IMG/VR virus record: IMGVR_UViG_3300045108_000001
Coordinates: 1 to 40,084 of that record
Source of the DNA: a virus
Length of the DNA stretch: 40,084 nucleotides
Direction: 5' to 3' (one strand)
The notes beneath the pieces are model-generated. The model did no database searches, was not told the DNA's origin, and saw only the letters and a list, made by a program, of their open reading frames with translations. Shown one piece after another: positions 15,021 through 24,085 of the stretch (the stretch's first letter is position 1; each line of letters starts with the position of its first letter). Made by a program: the position numbers and the translations under genes.

Positions 15021-15869
15021 ATGGCGATCATGACGCGTGTAGTTGCGGGACAGCGGCAGAACGAGGCAGCAACTTCGTTCGGCAGTGAGAATATCGCCGC
15101 GTACGAACAGCGCAAGGGCTATCGGGACATGGGCGTTGTGTGGGTCATGCCATCACGCGGTCTGATCCCTACCAGCGTGTTCGTGTCGCTGTTCGCCTTG
15201 CAGTGGCCGATGAATCAATTCCGGACCAACGCTCTGGTAGCTGAATCGATGGAAGTCGGCGCCGCATACAACACGCTCGTGTCAATGGTGCTCGATCGTA
15301 AGCAGCTCATCGAAACGTTCGGGCAAGAGTACGGCGAGGCGGCGCACCGCGCGCCGTTCATCCTTACGACGGAGGAAGACAACCTCCCGCCGTGGGACGC
15401 CGTCCTGAAGCTCTTTGCTGGTATCTACAAGTGTCCAGACTGCGGCGCCGAAGTGGGAACAACGAAAGAGGCGCTAGCCCGGTGGGAGTGCGCGAAGGGG
15501 CACCGGGGCTTTGACGCTGTGTCTGGACTTTACTTCGTCAAAACCGATCCGCCGATTCCACAGGCGTGGGGCCAGCCGAAGAAGCGCAGTAAGAAGTTCG
15601 ACTTCGCGCCCGTCTCAGTCGCCAACGCGATTGAGAAAGGCGCGACGATCGAAGTGAATGGGATTGGCATGGGTTGCGCGTTGTGGCGCAAGGACATCTT
15701 TCGCAAGCTGCCGAACACAGAAGCTAACCCGTGGTTCGAAACGCCGGTAGGCGGAACGCAGGATTTGCGTTTCTGTAAGCGGGCGAAGATCGAAGCGGGC
15801 GCACGGTTCGGCGTAGACTGTAGCATCCATGTCGGGCACCTGAACACGACCACGATGCAGATGTACTAA
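15021..15869 (+). CDS. predicted GT-A glycosyltransferase with inserted zinc ribbon
   Basis: 282 residues. The N-terminal half resembles GT-A transferases (YRDMGVVWVMPSRGLIPTSV, then PFILTTEEDNLPP at about 112-124, where EEDN replaces the usual DXD metal site). A zinc ribbon CPDCG...CAKGH is inserted at about 139-160. The C-terminal part has the acceptor-side pattern GIGMGCALWRKDIF, PWFETP, TQDLRFCKRA and the closing VDCSIHVGHLN. Such enzymes move a sugar from a nucleotide-sugar to an acceptor. Lying among virion genes, it may glycosylate a capsid or decoration protein, or host surface sugars; substrate is unknown. Confidence 0.6.
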   Translation: MAIMTRVVAGQRQNEAATSFGSENIAAYEQRKGYRDMGVVWVMPSRGLIPTSVFVSLFALQWPMNQFRTNALVAESMEVGAAYNTLVSMVLDRKQLIETFGQEYGEAAHRAPFILTTEEDNLPPWDAVLKLFAGIYKCPDCGAEVGTTKEALARWECAKGHRGFDAVSGLYFVKTDPPIPQAWGQPKKRSKKFDFAPVSVANAIEKGATIEVNGIGMGCALWRKDIFRKLPNTEANPWFETPVGGTQDLRFCKRAKIEAGARFGVDCSIHVGHLNTTTMQMY

Positions 15870-15886
15870 CGGGAGGGCGCGTCACA

Positions 15887-16267
15887 ATGGGAAGCAGCGC
15901 ATTTAATCTGAACCTCTCCGCCGACTGGGGGATGTTCATCAACTCCGGACTCGGGTCGGCCGATCTTCCGCAGAACAACCGTACCGGCAACGGATACGCG
16001 CTCTATAACCCAACTACCGCCAAGATGCTCACGCTTACGCCAGTCGGCGGAGTGGCGATGCCAGCGGAAGCGCGGCACGCGCTCATTGCCGTAACAACTA
16101 ACCCGATCCGGTTTCGCACTGACGGGACCGACCCGACCGGCGCAGCGGGACTCATTCTACCAACCGGCTTTTGGGTGTTCGAGAATCAACGCGCGATGCT
16201 GGAACAGTTCCGGTTCATTGACAGTTCGGCAGGCGCTTCCGAAGTTACCGTGATGTACGCGTGGTGA
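15887..16267 (+). CDS. small beta-rich virion protein candidate, 126 aa
   Basis: A 126-residue protein with the stretch ITTNPIRFRTDGTDPTG-like (about 68-84) and LPTGFWVFENQRAMLEQF, a layout I recognise from small phage structural proteins that sit near capsid or tail genes. GGGAGGG Shine-Dalgarno. It is probably a virion component; the precise role is unknown. Confidence 0.5.
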   Translation: MGSSAFNLNLSADWGMFINSGLGSADLPQNNRTGNGYALYNPTTAKMLTLTPVGGVAMPAEARHALIAVTTNPIRFRTDGTDPTGAAGLILPTGFWVFENQRAMLEQFRFIDSSAGASEVTVMYAW

Positions 16268-16277
16268 GGTGAGATAG

Positions 16278-16940
16278 ATGGCAGGTATTAGCGGCAGTCC
16301 ATCTGGCGGAACCGGCAATGCGGTTGGCGCGGCGTCGTCAACCGACAATGCCATTGTGCGCTTCGACGGCACGACTGGTAAGACACTTCAGAATTCCGTC
16401 GTGACGATCACGGATGTCGGCGGCGTCGTGCTCCCGACAACTGGCGCTTTTCAGCAGACGATTAGCGGCGTCGCGAATCAGTTCACCGGCTCAGCCACCG
16501 GCCCGCAGATCGCCGCCAACTATGGCGACGGCAATGTATCGCTGGCGTTTGATCTCAGCGGCCTATCGGTGGGTGCGAATACGCTCATCCCGCCCGCAAC
16601 TGGCACGCAACTCGTATCGACGTCCAGCACCGCTACTCTGACAAACAAAAAGATCAAGTCGCCAGTACGCGCGCTGACGGCCAACGCGACCCTGGCGATC
16701 ACCGACGAGATTGTTACGATCGACGCCACGTCCGGCAACGTCACCTTAACCCTACCCGCCGCCTCGACCGCCATCGGCCTGTCGTTCCGCATTAAGCGGC
16801 TCGATGGTTCGGGCAACACAGTAACAATCGCGCGAGCTGGCTCCGACACCATCGACGGCGCGACGTCCGCGACGCTAACCGCTCAGTACCAAGCGCGCGA
16901 CATCAGCGGGCTCACCAGCAGCACGTGGGGGCTCTTCTAA
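16278..16940 (+). CDS. tail fibre/whisker-like protein, 220 aa
   Basis: Gly/Ser/Thr-rich. It contains DNAIVRFDGTTGKTLQNS (about 23-40) and TLTNKKI, both frequent in phage fibre shafts, and a C-terminal beta-type part (SGNVTLTLPAASTAIGLSFR, NTVTIARAGSDTI). These support a fibrous, trimeric virion protein. At 220 residues it is short for a receptor-binding fibre; it could be a head fibre or collar whisker. It overlaps the next gene (TAATG). Confidence 0.55.
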   Translation: MAGISGSPSGGTGNAVGAASSTDNAIVRFDGTTGKTLQNSVVTITDVGGVVLPTTGAFQQTISGVANQFTGSATGPQIAANYGDGNVSLAFDLSGLSVGANTLIPPATGTQLVSTSSTATLTNKKIKSPVRALTANATLAITDEIVTIDATSGNVTLTLPAASTAIGLSFRIKRLDGSGNTVTIARAGSDTIDGATSATLTAQYQARDISGLTSSTWGLF

Positions 16941-17293
16941 TGGCATACGAACCGCGCGCCAAAGTGGACCTTTCTGGCCAAACCGCGTCCATCGGAACGA
17001 CAACAATCACAACGGCGCCAGCGGCTGGACTCTACCGCATCACATATTACGTCGGCACAACTACGGCTGGATCAGCTGGCACCGTGCTTATGACGCTCGC
17101 ATGGAATGATGGAGTCGCGCAGTCGCTCGCGACGTCCGCGATCAGCCTCGCCACTATAGTGGCTGGCACGCTCGCGCAAGGCAGTGTCGCCATCATGTGC
17201 GCAGCCGGTCAGGCTATCACGTATGCCACGACCGTGGCGGGCGTGATCGGCAACCCGCAATACTCACTCACAATCCGACTGGAGGCGCTGTGA
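16940..17293 (+). CDS. small beta-type virion protein candidate, 117 aa
   Basis: ATG at 16940 overlaps the preceding stop. The product is a Thr/Ala/Gly-rich beta protein (ASIGTTTITTAPAAGLYRIT, then SVAIMCAAGQAITYATTVAG). Similar short proteins are common beside phage fibre genes (from memory). It ends in a GTGA overlap with the next gene. Confidence 0.5.
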   Translation: MAYEPRAKVDLSGQTASIGTTTITTAPAAGLYRITYYVGTTTAGSAGTVLMTLAWNDGVAQSLATSAISLATIVAGTLAQGSVAIMCAAGQAITYATTVAGVIGNPQYSLTIRLEAL

Positions 17294-17643
17294 ATACTCT
17301 CACCCAAATGCAATTCATCCACACCGATAGCAACATGTCGGACGGCTGCGTCGTCAAGATTCGGCAGGACCTCAACGGGTCCGACGAGTATTACGATACG
17401 TCGCCGCTGATCGTCACAAACGCCGACGCTGACGCGCTGCTGAAGGTCCACGCCGCTGGCAGCAACAAGGGCGTCGAGTCGCTCTACGGCTTCACGCAGG
17501 GGCCATCTGGCGTGAGGGATTACTGTTGCAGCGGCACGCCGACCACGGATGATCCTGTCGGCTCCACGGCGCGCGACACATCAGGCGGGCATCTCTACTT
17601 CAAAACCGCCACCGGCACGAACGGCTGGACGCTGATCGTCTAA
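17290..17643 (+). CDS. hypothetical virion-cassette protein, 117 aa
   Basis: GTG at 17290 overlaps the preceding TGA (GTGA). The frame before it is shadow. Sequence features: acidic, with MSDGCVVKIRQDLNGSDEYY and a C-terminal HLYFKTATGTNGWTLIV that looks like the end of a fibre or tip protein. No family recognised. Confidence 0.5.
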   Translation: MNTLTQMQFIHTDSNMSDGCVVKIRQDLNGSDEYYDTSPLIVTNADADALLKVHAAGSNKGVESLYGFTQGPSGVRDYCCSGTPTTDDPVGSTARDTSGGHLYFKTATGTNGWTLIV

Positions 17644-17655
17644 GGATCGCCAGTT

Positions 17656-18399
17656 ATGGCATGGACTGAGGTAGATTCCGCCGTCACCTCGCCCGCGGAA
17701 ACCGGGCTTAGCGCCACGGTTATGACGGCGGACGTCATCCGTAACTGCAACAACCTGCCACCTCAGCATCCGCATTACTCGTCAGTCCTGAAGTACATCA
17801 ACGAAGCGAAAGACGAGTTCATGACGCTGATGGTGTCCTCACATCGCGGGCTGTTGTCGCTGATGCCGCGCCTTCAAAACTGGCGCTGGTATGACGTCAC
17901 GGTTGACGGCCAAGGCTACCTCGTTCTCCCGAGTACGATGCTGACGTTCGAGTCAGCATCGTACTCAAAGCTTACGACGGCGTACGTGCCCGGCACGACG
18001 ACCGAATACCCGATGTTCCCCGAGGCGGACCCGGTCCTCTTCGGGCAGTTCACCAAAACAACCACGGGCTGGCCTGTGCGCTACCGTCGCAACGGGTCGC
18101 GCATCGACCTTTGGCCTACGCCTGACAGTTCTCCTACAAACTACCTCACCCAAGTTGTCATCCGAGGCACGCGCAAAGAGGACGACATTAGCACTACCGG
18201 CACGTACAAGATGGACGCGAAGCTGCACGCGTTCGTGGTAGAGCTGGCGACGGCGATCACCATGGAAAAGATGGGGTGGGAGGAAGCACCGCTGCGGCGC
18301 GCGAGCGTCGAGCGGCGACTGTCCCGCTACATGAATGTCTCGGCCACCGAACAGGGCCGCACGATGATCCGCACAACCATCGCGGGGCTCCCGACTTAG
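17656..18399 (+). CDS. head-tail adaptor/tail factor candidate, 247 aa
   Basis: A helical N-terminal half (KYINEAKDEFMTLMVSS...) is followed by WRWYDVTVDGQGYLVLPSTM and WPVRYRRNGSRIDLWPTPDS, then a helical C-terminus. This layout and the position just before the large nozzle candidate resemble the gatekeeper/adaptor proteins of podoviruses (P22 gp4, T7 gp11 type), which attach beneath the portal. The match is by pattern and context, so treat as a candidate. Confidence 0.5.
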   Translation: MAWTEVDSAVTSPAETGLSATVMTADVIRNCNNLPPQHPHYSSVLKYINEAKDEFMTLMVSSHRGLLSLMPRLQNWRWYDVTVDGQGYLVLPSTMLTFESASYSKLTTAYVPGTTTEYPMFPEADPVLFGQFTKTTTGWPVRYRRNGSRIDLWPTPDSSPTNYLTQVVIRGTRKEDDISTTGTYKMDAKLHAFVVELATAITMEKMGWEEAPLRRASVERRLSRYMNVSATEQGRTMIRTTIAGLPT

Positions 18400-18401
18400 T
18401 T

Positions 18402-18704
18402 ATGGCGCAGCTTGAATCAGCCGTTGACGGCATCACCATCGAGCAGATCAACACTGCGCTTGAAGAGAACGCGCGCCGCAAGGTGTCGTGGGGTTCTCCC
18501 TCAACGGTAAACTGTCCGACGATCGGGGCTGTTGTCGCGGCGCCGCATGATCTCGGCGTAACGCCGACAGACCTCGATGTAACGCCGTGGGTCAATGGGA
18601 CGTGGTGGGCGGATTCGAGCGATCGTCGCCTTTGGAGCAGCACGATCATCTGCTTCCACGCGTCAGCTGTCGGTCAGTACACCGTAAAGGCGGGCGTTCA
18701 GTGA
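18402..18704 (+). CDS. hypothetical protein in tail cassette, 100 aa
   Basis: ATG at 18402, two bases after the preceding stop. A 100-residue protein with an N-terminal helix (EQINTALEENARRKVSWG) and a Trp-rich middle (VNGTWWADSSDRRLW). It overlaps the nozzle gene by GTGA. No family recognised. Confidence 0.5.
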   Translation: MAQLESAVDGITIEQINTALEENARRKVSWGSPSTVNCPTIGAVVAAPHDLGVTPTDLDVTPWVNGTWWADSSDRRLWSSTIICFHASAVGQYTVKAGVQ

Positions 18705-20956
18705 CGGCTGTCACCGGTACGCCAGTCGGCCAGCGCACGGCGGTAGCACCGCTCCCCTTCGAAAAAGGGATGTGGAGCAGTGGCGATCCGTCGATGATGC
18801 CGGACGGCTACTGCCGCTCGCTGCGCAATTACCTGATGCGACCCTTGCGCGTTGATGGTCGTCCGCCGTTCGTCTACGACGGAGTAATGAGCATCGTCAA
18901 CTTCATGCGCTGGGAGGATTTGACGACGACCGCAAAGACGCTAGCGATCGACGCGTCGCAAAACCTGCGCATCAAAGCGGCGAGCGGCATCGCCTACGGC
19001 TCTGACGTCGTCACCGGTAGTCCAGTCGGACGCCTCACGGACTTCGCCAACTTCATGGGCAAGGTGTACGCCGTCTATGACGACGGCGCCGGCACCCCGT
19101 CTGCGGCCACCGTGTTCGATGGCCTCGCGGTTTCGACCACGCCATTTAACTCGACGATCTATGCGCGAACTGTGACGGCCTTCATTGAGCGCTTGTTCAT
19201 CACGTGTCCGCGCCTGACCATCACAAACATCCTCGGGACCACAAAGGCATACGTCGCGACTGGCGGTAGCTGGGTTCTGGCCAGCGCCGCAGCAGACACG
19301 GTTACGCAGGGCTCCGCGACAATTGGCCGACTCACTCCGACGGCCACTACTGGCGCGACCGCCTATGCCGACGCCGAAACGATCGTGGCGCTGACCACGG
19401 CGGCGAAACGCGTCTGGCGCTGCGATCTGCAAGCCGTGTCGGCCACGTACGACATGCCGCTACGTCTAGTGATGGACCTCGCGCAGCCGTGGGGCGCCGC
19501 TGACGCGGTGTCGGCTGGCGCGCTTCGTACGCCAGCGACCTCCAACGGCTATCGCTACCGCGCGCAAAACGCCGGTACCACTGGGGCCGGCGAGCCGGTG
19601 TGGCCGACGACGCTTCGGGCGACCGTCGCGGACAACGGCATCACGTGGGTTTGCGAAGCATCCTCGGTCCTCGGCGCCGTCGATGTGTTCCTCGTGAACG
19701 CGACCGCTTCTCCGGACTGGCAGACGTACTACATTCCTGGCGATCTCCCGCCCACACCGAACGACTACATCATCCGAACGCGTATCGAATTCGGCAATGT
19801 CGCCGTAGCCACGATCACGTTGAACCCGATCAACTATTCATTCCGCGACGGATTGGCCGACACGAATCCATCGAAGCTGAATTATGGCCAGCAGCTCACG
19901 GCTGGCGAGTTCTATCCGCCGTTCTTCAACAAAGAATCTACGGCAGCGGCGACTGTCACGCTGGAAGATATCGTGTGGTGCGAGATCGGCCAGCCGAAAC
20001 GCTTTCGTGCGCAGAACACGTTCAAGCTGCCAGAGGTGCCCGGCCTGCCCACTGCCGCGACGGTTGTTGGCGGACGCCTTGTGGTCTACAAGCGGCGCGG
20101 CTTTTGGGTGTTCAAGCGAACGACCGATCGCAATAACCCGATCCTGCCGGAGCGGGCGGCAAACACGGAAGTCGGTTGCATCGGCCCCCGCGCCTTGGAC
20201 GTCTACAACGATCAAATCTTCTGGATCGGTGAGTACGGCGTGTACCGCATGGGAAGCGACTGGCAGCCCGTGGAGATCGGCGGCGCGGCGATGCGTGAGG
20301 AGATCATGGCGCGCGGCGCGAACTGGGTGGAGAACCAATCCACCTACAACCTGCCGCTGTTGGTCGTGGAGCACGCCAACAAAGAGGTGTGGGTTTACGC
20401 GCAGAAGGGGAAGATTCACATCTACCACATTCCAACGGACGCATGGACCTACCTCGACGTGTCTGGATCGCCGCAAGTCCGCTCGATGATCTACGACTAC
20501 GTCAGCAGCCGGATGCTCATTTCATTCGGCGGGTTCGGCGGAACGCGGTTTGATGAGACGTCAGCGGCGAAAGACACGATCGACAATACCGCTACGGCGC
20601 TGACTGTCACGAACGATGTGACGTTCAAGCCCGTCGAACTGTTCGCGCCTCGGTACGAAGCGGCCAGCGAAGAAGTAGGCGTGTTTCATCTGGCGACCGC
20701 GTCACAATCCGGCCAAACGATTTCCGTCGCGTACTCGCTCGATCGCGGCGCGAATTACACAACGCCGGCCGGATATCCGGCAACGGTTAGCCTCAGCTCG
20801 AACCGTGTGCCGCTGCCGGTGGCGACGCTCGGGCCGAGCGTCACGCTCAAAGTTTCCAGAGCTGGTTTCGGCGGCGCTACTAACTGGTCTATTTCCAAGG
20901 CGGATGCTAAGCTGCAAGTGAAGAAGGGCGAAACTCCGTGGGCGACGGCAACGTGA
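18701..20956 (+). CDS. tail nozzle protein candidate, 751 aa
   Basis: GTG at 18701 overlaps the preceding TGA; residues before it are shadow. The protein is large and beta-rich. The second half has blade-like repeats: RRGFWVFKRTTDRNNPILPE, YNDQIFWIGEYGVYRMG, HIYHIPTDAWTYLDV and MIYDYVSSRMLISFGG. Such patterns, with the size and place after an adaptor, match the nozzle proteins of podovirus tails (P22 gp10, T7 gp12 type), which form the lower tail tube and close the DNA channel. No enzymatic motif is seen. Confidence 0.6.
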   Translation: MTAVTGTPVGQRTAVAPLPFEKGMWSSGDPSMMPDGYCRSLRNYLMRPLRVDGRPPFVYDGVMSIVNFMRWEDLTTTAKTLAIDASQNLRIKAASGIAYGSDVVTGSPVGRLTDFANFMGKVYAVYDDGAGTPSAATVFDGLAVSTTPFNSTIYARTVTAFIERLFITCPRLTITNILGTTKAYVATGGSWVLASAAADTVTQGSATIGRLTPTATTGATAYADAETIVALTTAAKRVWRCDLQAVSATYDMPLRLVMDLAQPWGAADAVSAGALRTPATSNGYRYRAQNAGTTGAGEPVWPTTLRATVADNGITWVCEASSVLGAVDVFLVNATASPDWQTYYIPGDLPPTPNDYIIRTRIEFGNVAVATITLNPINYSFRDGLADTNPSKLNYGQQLTAGEFYPPFFNKESTAAATVTLEDIVWCEIGQPKRFRAQNTFKLPEVPGLPTAATVVGGRLVVYKRRGFWVFKRTTDRNNPILPERAANTEVGCIGPRALDVYNDQIFWIGEYGVYRMGSDWQPVEIGGAAMREEIMARGANWVENQSTYNLPLLVVEHANKEVWVYAQKGKIHIYHIPTDAWTYLDVSGSPQVRSMIYDYVSSRMLISFGGFGGTRFDETSAAKDTIDNTATALTVTNDVTFKPVELFAPRYEAASEEVGVFHLATASQSGQTISVAYSLDRGANYTTPAGYPATVSLSSNRVPLPVATLGPSVTLKVSRAGFGGATNWSISKADAKLQVKKGETPWATAT

Positions 20957-20972
20957 GTGGGAGGGTGGCGAG

Positions 20973-21863
20973 ATGAGTGACCAGCCCGATTTCGGAACAG
21001 ACGTAGCCACCCAGTTCGATTTCATGGAGGATTACAACAAGCGCGGCGCCGACCCATGGAACTTTAACCGCGTGGACTACTACGACCCCGCGACACACAC
21101 CACGCGCAGCGTACCTGCTGGTGCCGGCAGTGGGGGCGGGGGCGGCGCTATACCGGGCTGGCTCACCGGGTCCAAGTCCGGTGCATCGCTAGGCGCGGGC
21201 GCGACTGGCACCACGGGTGCGCTGGGAACTACTACTGGAACGGCGGCAGCGGCAGCCGGTACGCCGTGGTGGCAATCCTCCGTCGTCCCCGGCATCCTCA
21301 ACGCCATCATTGCCCTGAAGTCGATGCACGACCAAGGGAAGAAGCCGAACTTCTACAACGCACCGCAGACACCACAGGACATCTGGAAAGAAGGAAAGAC
21401 TCGCGACGAGTACGATTTCTTTAGCAAGTGGTGGGAGCAGTTCCTGCGCGGCTCGTCGGACCTGAACCCGAGCTGGTCGATGCCGAACAATGACCTCGGC
21501 AACCCGTCGTTCATGGGCGGCATCAAAGTGCCAACGATCGACTTCACGAAGGTCGGATCAATCGGCGGCAATAACACCGGAGCAGGCACTGGACCTGTCA
21601 GCGGCCCTGCCCCGAATACCGACACGCCTCCTCCACCTGCGAATCAGCAGCAGTCGATGAGCAGCGGGATCGACTGGAATGCCATCAAGTCGTACGGCAG
21701 CGGAGCGATGGATTTCGTATCGAAGATGCAGGCGAACGGCGTAGACGATGCCGCAATCATGGCATCCGTGAAGAAAATCTTCGGCGGCAACAATGACGCG
21801 CTCACGGCCGATCGAGATCCGCAGAATCCATTCGAAGCTGCAATGGGCGGGAGTATGGCTTAA
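20973..21863 (+). CDS. internal/ejection protein candidate, 296 aa
   Basis: Strong Shine-Dalgarno (GGGAGGG). The protein has a Gly/Ala/Thr-rich stretch with a hydrophobic core (about 45-115), a Trp-rich middle (YDFFSKWWEQFLRG) and a C-terminal helical part (DWNAIKSYGSGAMDFVSKMQ). It begins a run of four large, compositionally biased genes after the nozzle, the usual place for podovirus ejection proteins that enter the host envelope. Assignment is by context. Confidence 0.45.
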   Translation: MSDQPDFGTDVATQFDFMEDYNKRGADPWNFNRVDYYDPATHTTRSVPAGAGSGGGGGAIPGWLTGSKSGASLGAGATGTTGALGTTTGTAAAAAGTPWWQSSVVPGILNAIIALKSMHDQGKKPNFYNAPQTPQDIWKEGKTRDEYDFFSKWWEQFLRGSSDLNPSWSMPNNDLGNPSFMGGIKVPTIDFTKVGSIGGNNTGAGTGPVSGPAPNTDTPPPPANQQQSMSSGIDWNAIKSYGSGAMDFVSKMQANGVDDAAIMASVKKIFGGNNDALTADRDPQNPFEAAMGGSMA

Positions 21864-21866
21864 ACC

Positions 21867-24074
21867 ATGGCACTCCCACAGCGCGCATTCACGCAGCAGA
21901 TGCCGTCACCGCCGTTCGGTGGGCCACCGGAGGCGACGGCTTCCGACTTCAGTAACGGCATCGCAGGTTCAGTGACGCCGGAGTCTCAGAACAACGCCAC
22001 GCAGCAACAGAAGAAGGTAAGCGGGAACCCGTTCTCCGATGCGCTGTCACACGCCGCCACATGGCAGCCGCTGAACTTCAGCGGGGAGATGCCAGCCACG
22101 GCCGAACCGGAGAATCCATTCGCTGCCGCATTCAGCGCTTCGGCTCCGATCGGCTCGGAACCGCGCAAGCAGACTAACCCCGGCTTTGGCCCCACCGCAC
22201 CCGCGACGGCATTATTCACGGGATCAGCCAATAGTACGTCTGAGGCGGAGGCGAGCGCTGGCGGTGCGATACCGCAGACCACAGGAATCGTTCCGACTGC
22301 TGGCGCGGCGTGGGAACCGATGATGACGACGACGTATAGCAACGTCGCTCCAATGGAGCCAGCGCCGCCCATCCAACCGATGCCGCCCGTTCCGGCGTAC
22401 ACGCCTCCGATGCCGCCAGCACCAGGCCAGACGATTCCGCCGATGCCACCGGCACCCGCGCCAGCTATCCCTCCAATGGCGCCCGGACAAGCTCCCGATC
22501 AGAGCCCGACGCAAGGGCCATCGGGCGCGCCACCGACATTAGTGGCGCCACCGCCACAGCCGGTTCAGACGACGCCAACAGTGCCGGCTGACCCGAATGC
22601 TCCGCTGACGTCTGCGCTGTATACGGCATCGTCCCCGAATTCACTCACCGCGCAGACGAATCGCACCAGGGCAACCCCGCCCCCGGCGAGCACGGCGCCC
22701 CCCAACGTCGGCGTGACGCCAAGCGGCGGATCGGGCGGCTTCAGCCTGACGACAGTCGGCCCGTACGAGTCGGTTGACCCGGCGATCGAAGGGCTCGCAT
22801 TCCAATACGGGCTCAGTGACCCCGCCTATGGATGGGTTGCAGCAGTCCCCGCCATGGTGAAGGAGTATCAGGACTGGGCACTCTCGACCGGCAATTGGGA
22901 CACGGACATCGTGGATTGGATCGCTCACCAGAAGGAGTATCAGGCGCGCCCGAACCCGCAGTTCCAGCGGCGCGGCTTTGATACGTACTTCTACAAGAAG
23001 GACGCGAACGGTAACGCGGTCCCGCGAAACGCGACGCCAACAGCAGCTCCAGGCGAGCCGCCTCCGGGGATGACGTTCACGAACAGCGGCGGATCGGGCG
23101 GAGGCGTGCTGTCCGGAACGCCACCTCCAGCGCAACCCGCCGCGACTCCGCAGAACGCGCCAGCGCCAACAGGTGCGACGCCACCTCCTGCTGTGCAACC
23201 GCCACCACCAACATCGAGCACGCCGCCTCTATCGGCCACGCCTCCGCCTGCCGCAACCGGCTCGACAACGACGCCACCTGCAACCACGCCACCACCGACG
23301 TCCACGGCCCCACCGCCAGCGACGACGAACCAAGTCCCCGCGGCTGAGATCCAGTCGCTGATCGACCTGTATCGGACGCAGTACCAGAACCATCAACCCG
23401 ACATCGAGGGCTTGCTTAATCCCATGTTTGCGCGCCAACGGCAGAACCTTATCGGCGACTTGAATGCCGACGCGGCGGCAACTGGGGCGATTCACTCGGG
23501 CGGGTTCGGCGAAACGAAGGGCACCGCGCTCGCGGACCTCGGTGAGAAGCAGTCCGGCATCCTCGCTGACTACACGTCGAAGCAAAGCCTCGCGCAGATG
23601 GAGCAGAACACAGAGTTGGCGAAGCTCTCAACGAGCGCCGGTATGCAGCAGTTCATCGCCGAGATGAACGACTCTCTACAGCGCGACAGCATTAAAACAA
23701 ACGCGGACCTTCAGCGCTGGCTCAACACGAACGACAACACGCTGAAGAAGTACGGCATTGACGCACAAGCGGTGTGGGAGAAGTATCAGGCCGACAGCGG
23801 ATTGCAGGGCAAGCAAATCGATGCGGCGGCATCCATCGACGCGGCGAAGCTTCACGCTGCTGCCGCGAATGCCGCTGCCGGTGCGTCAGCCAGAGTCGCC
23901 TCTGAAAACGCACGACTCCAGCATCAGCTCGGCCTTGATCAATTGAACGTAGCAAGAGAGAACAACATGGGGAACTTCATCCTCGGAATTCTGACCTTGG
24001 CGGCTGGTGGCGCTGGATCGCTCGACGACATCCTGAAGCAGCTCCCTCCGGGGCTGACCGTCACCACCCCATGA
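21867..24074 (+). CDS. Pro-rich ejection protein candidate, 735 aa
   Basis: Residues about 150-220 and 395-485 are strings of Pro-rich repeats (for example YTPPMPPAPGQTIPPMPPAP). Between them lies a folded segment (FQYGLSDPAYGWVAAVPAMV). The last 250 residues are helical coiled coil (LNADAAATGAIHSGGFGETK, then KLHAAAANAAAGASARVASE) ending in a hydrophobic segment (NFILGILTLAAGGAGS). Long helical proteins with small-residue repeats after the tail genes are typical ejection/internal virion proteins. Role inferred. Confidence 0.5.
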   Translation: MALPQRAFTQQMPSPPFGGPPEATASDFSNGIAGSVTPESQNNATQQQKKVSGNPFSDALSHAATWQPLNFSGEMPATAEPENPFAAAFSASAPIGSEPRKQTNPGFGPTAPATALFTGSANSTSEAEASAGGAIPQTTGIVPTAGAAWEPMMTTTYSNVAPMEPAPPIQPMPPVPAYTPPMPPAPGQTIPPMPPAPAPAIPPMAPGQAPDQSPTQGPSGAPPTLVAPPPQPVQTTPTVPADPNAPLTSALYTASSPNSLTAQTNRTRATPPPASTAPPNVGVTPSGGSGGFSLTTVGPYESVDPAIEGLAFQYGLSDPAYGWVAAVPAMVKEYQDWALSTGNWDTDIVDWIAHQKEYQARPNPQFQRRGFDTYFYKKDANGNAVPRNATPTAAPGEPPPGMTFTNSGGSGGGVLSGTPPPAQPAATPQNAPAPTGATPPPAVQPPPPTSSTPPLSATPPPAATGSTTTPPATTPPPTSTAPPPATTNQVPAAEIQSLIDLYRTQYQNHQPDIEGLLNPMFARQRQNLIGDLNADAAATGAIHSGGFGETKGTALADLGEKQSGILADYTSKQSLAQMEQNTELAKLSTSAGMQQFIAEMNDSLQRDSIKTNADLQRWLNTNDNTLKKYGIDAQAVWEKYQADSGLQGKQIDAAASIDAAKLHAAAANAAAGASARVASENARLQHQLGLDQLNVARENNMGNFILGILTLAAGGAGSLDDILKQLPPGLTVTTP

Positions 24075-24085
24075 GGTAAGGCGCC

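Noticed and set aside
22224-23313. Several leftward Arg- or Gly-rich frames opposite the Pro-rich virion gene
   Set aside because: Complementary reading of CCG/CCA repeats produces long open antisense frames; none has initiation signals.
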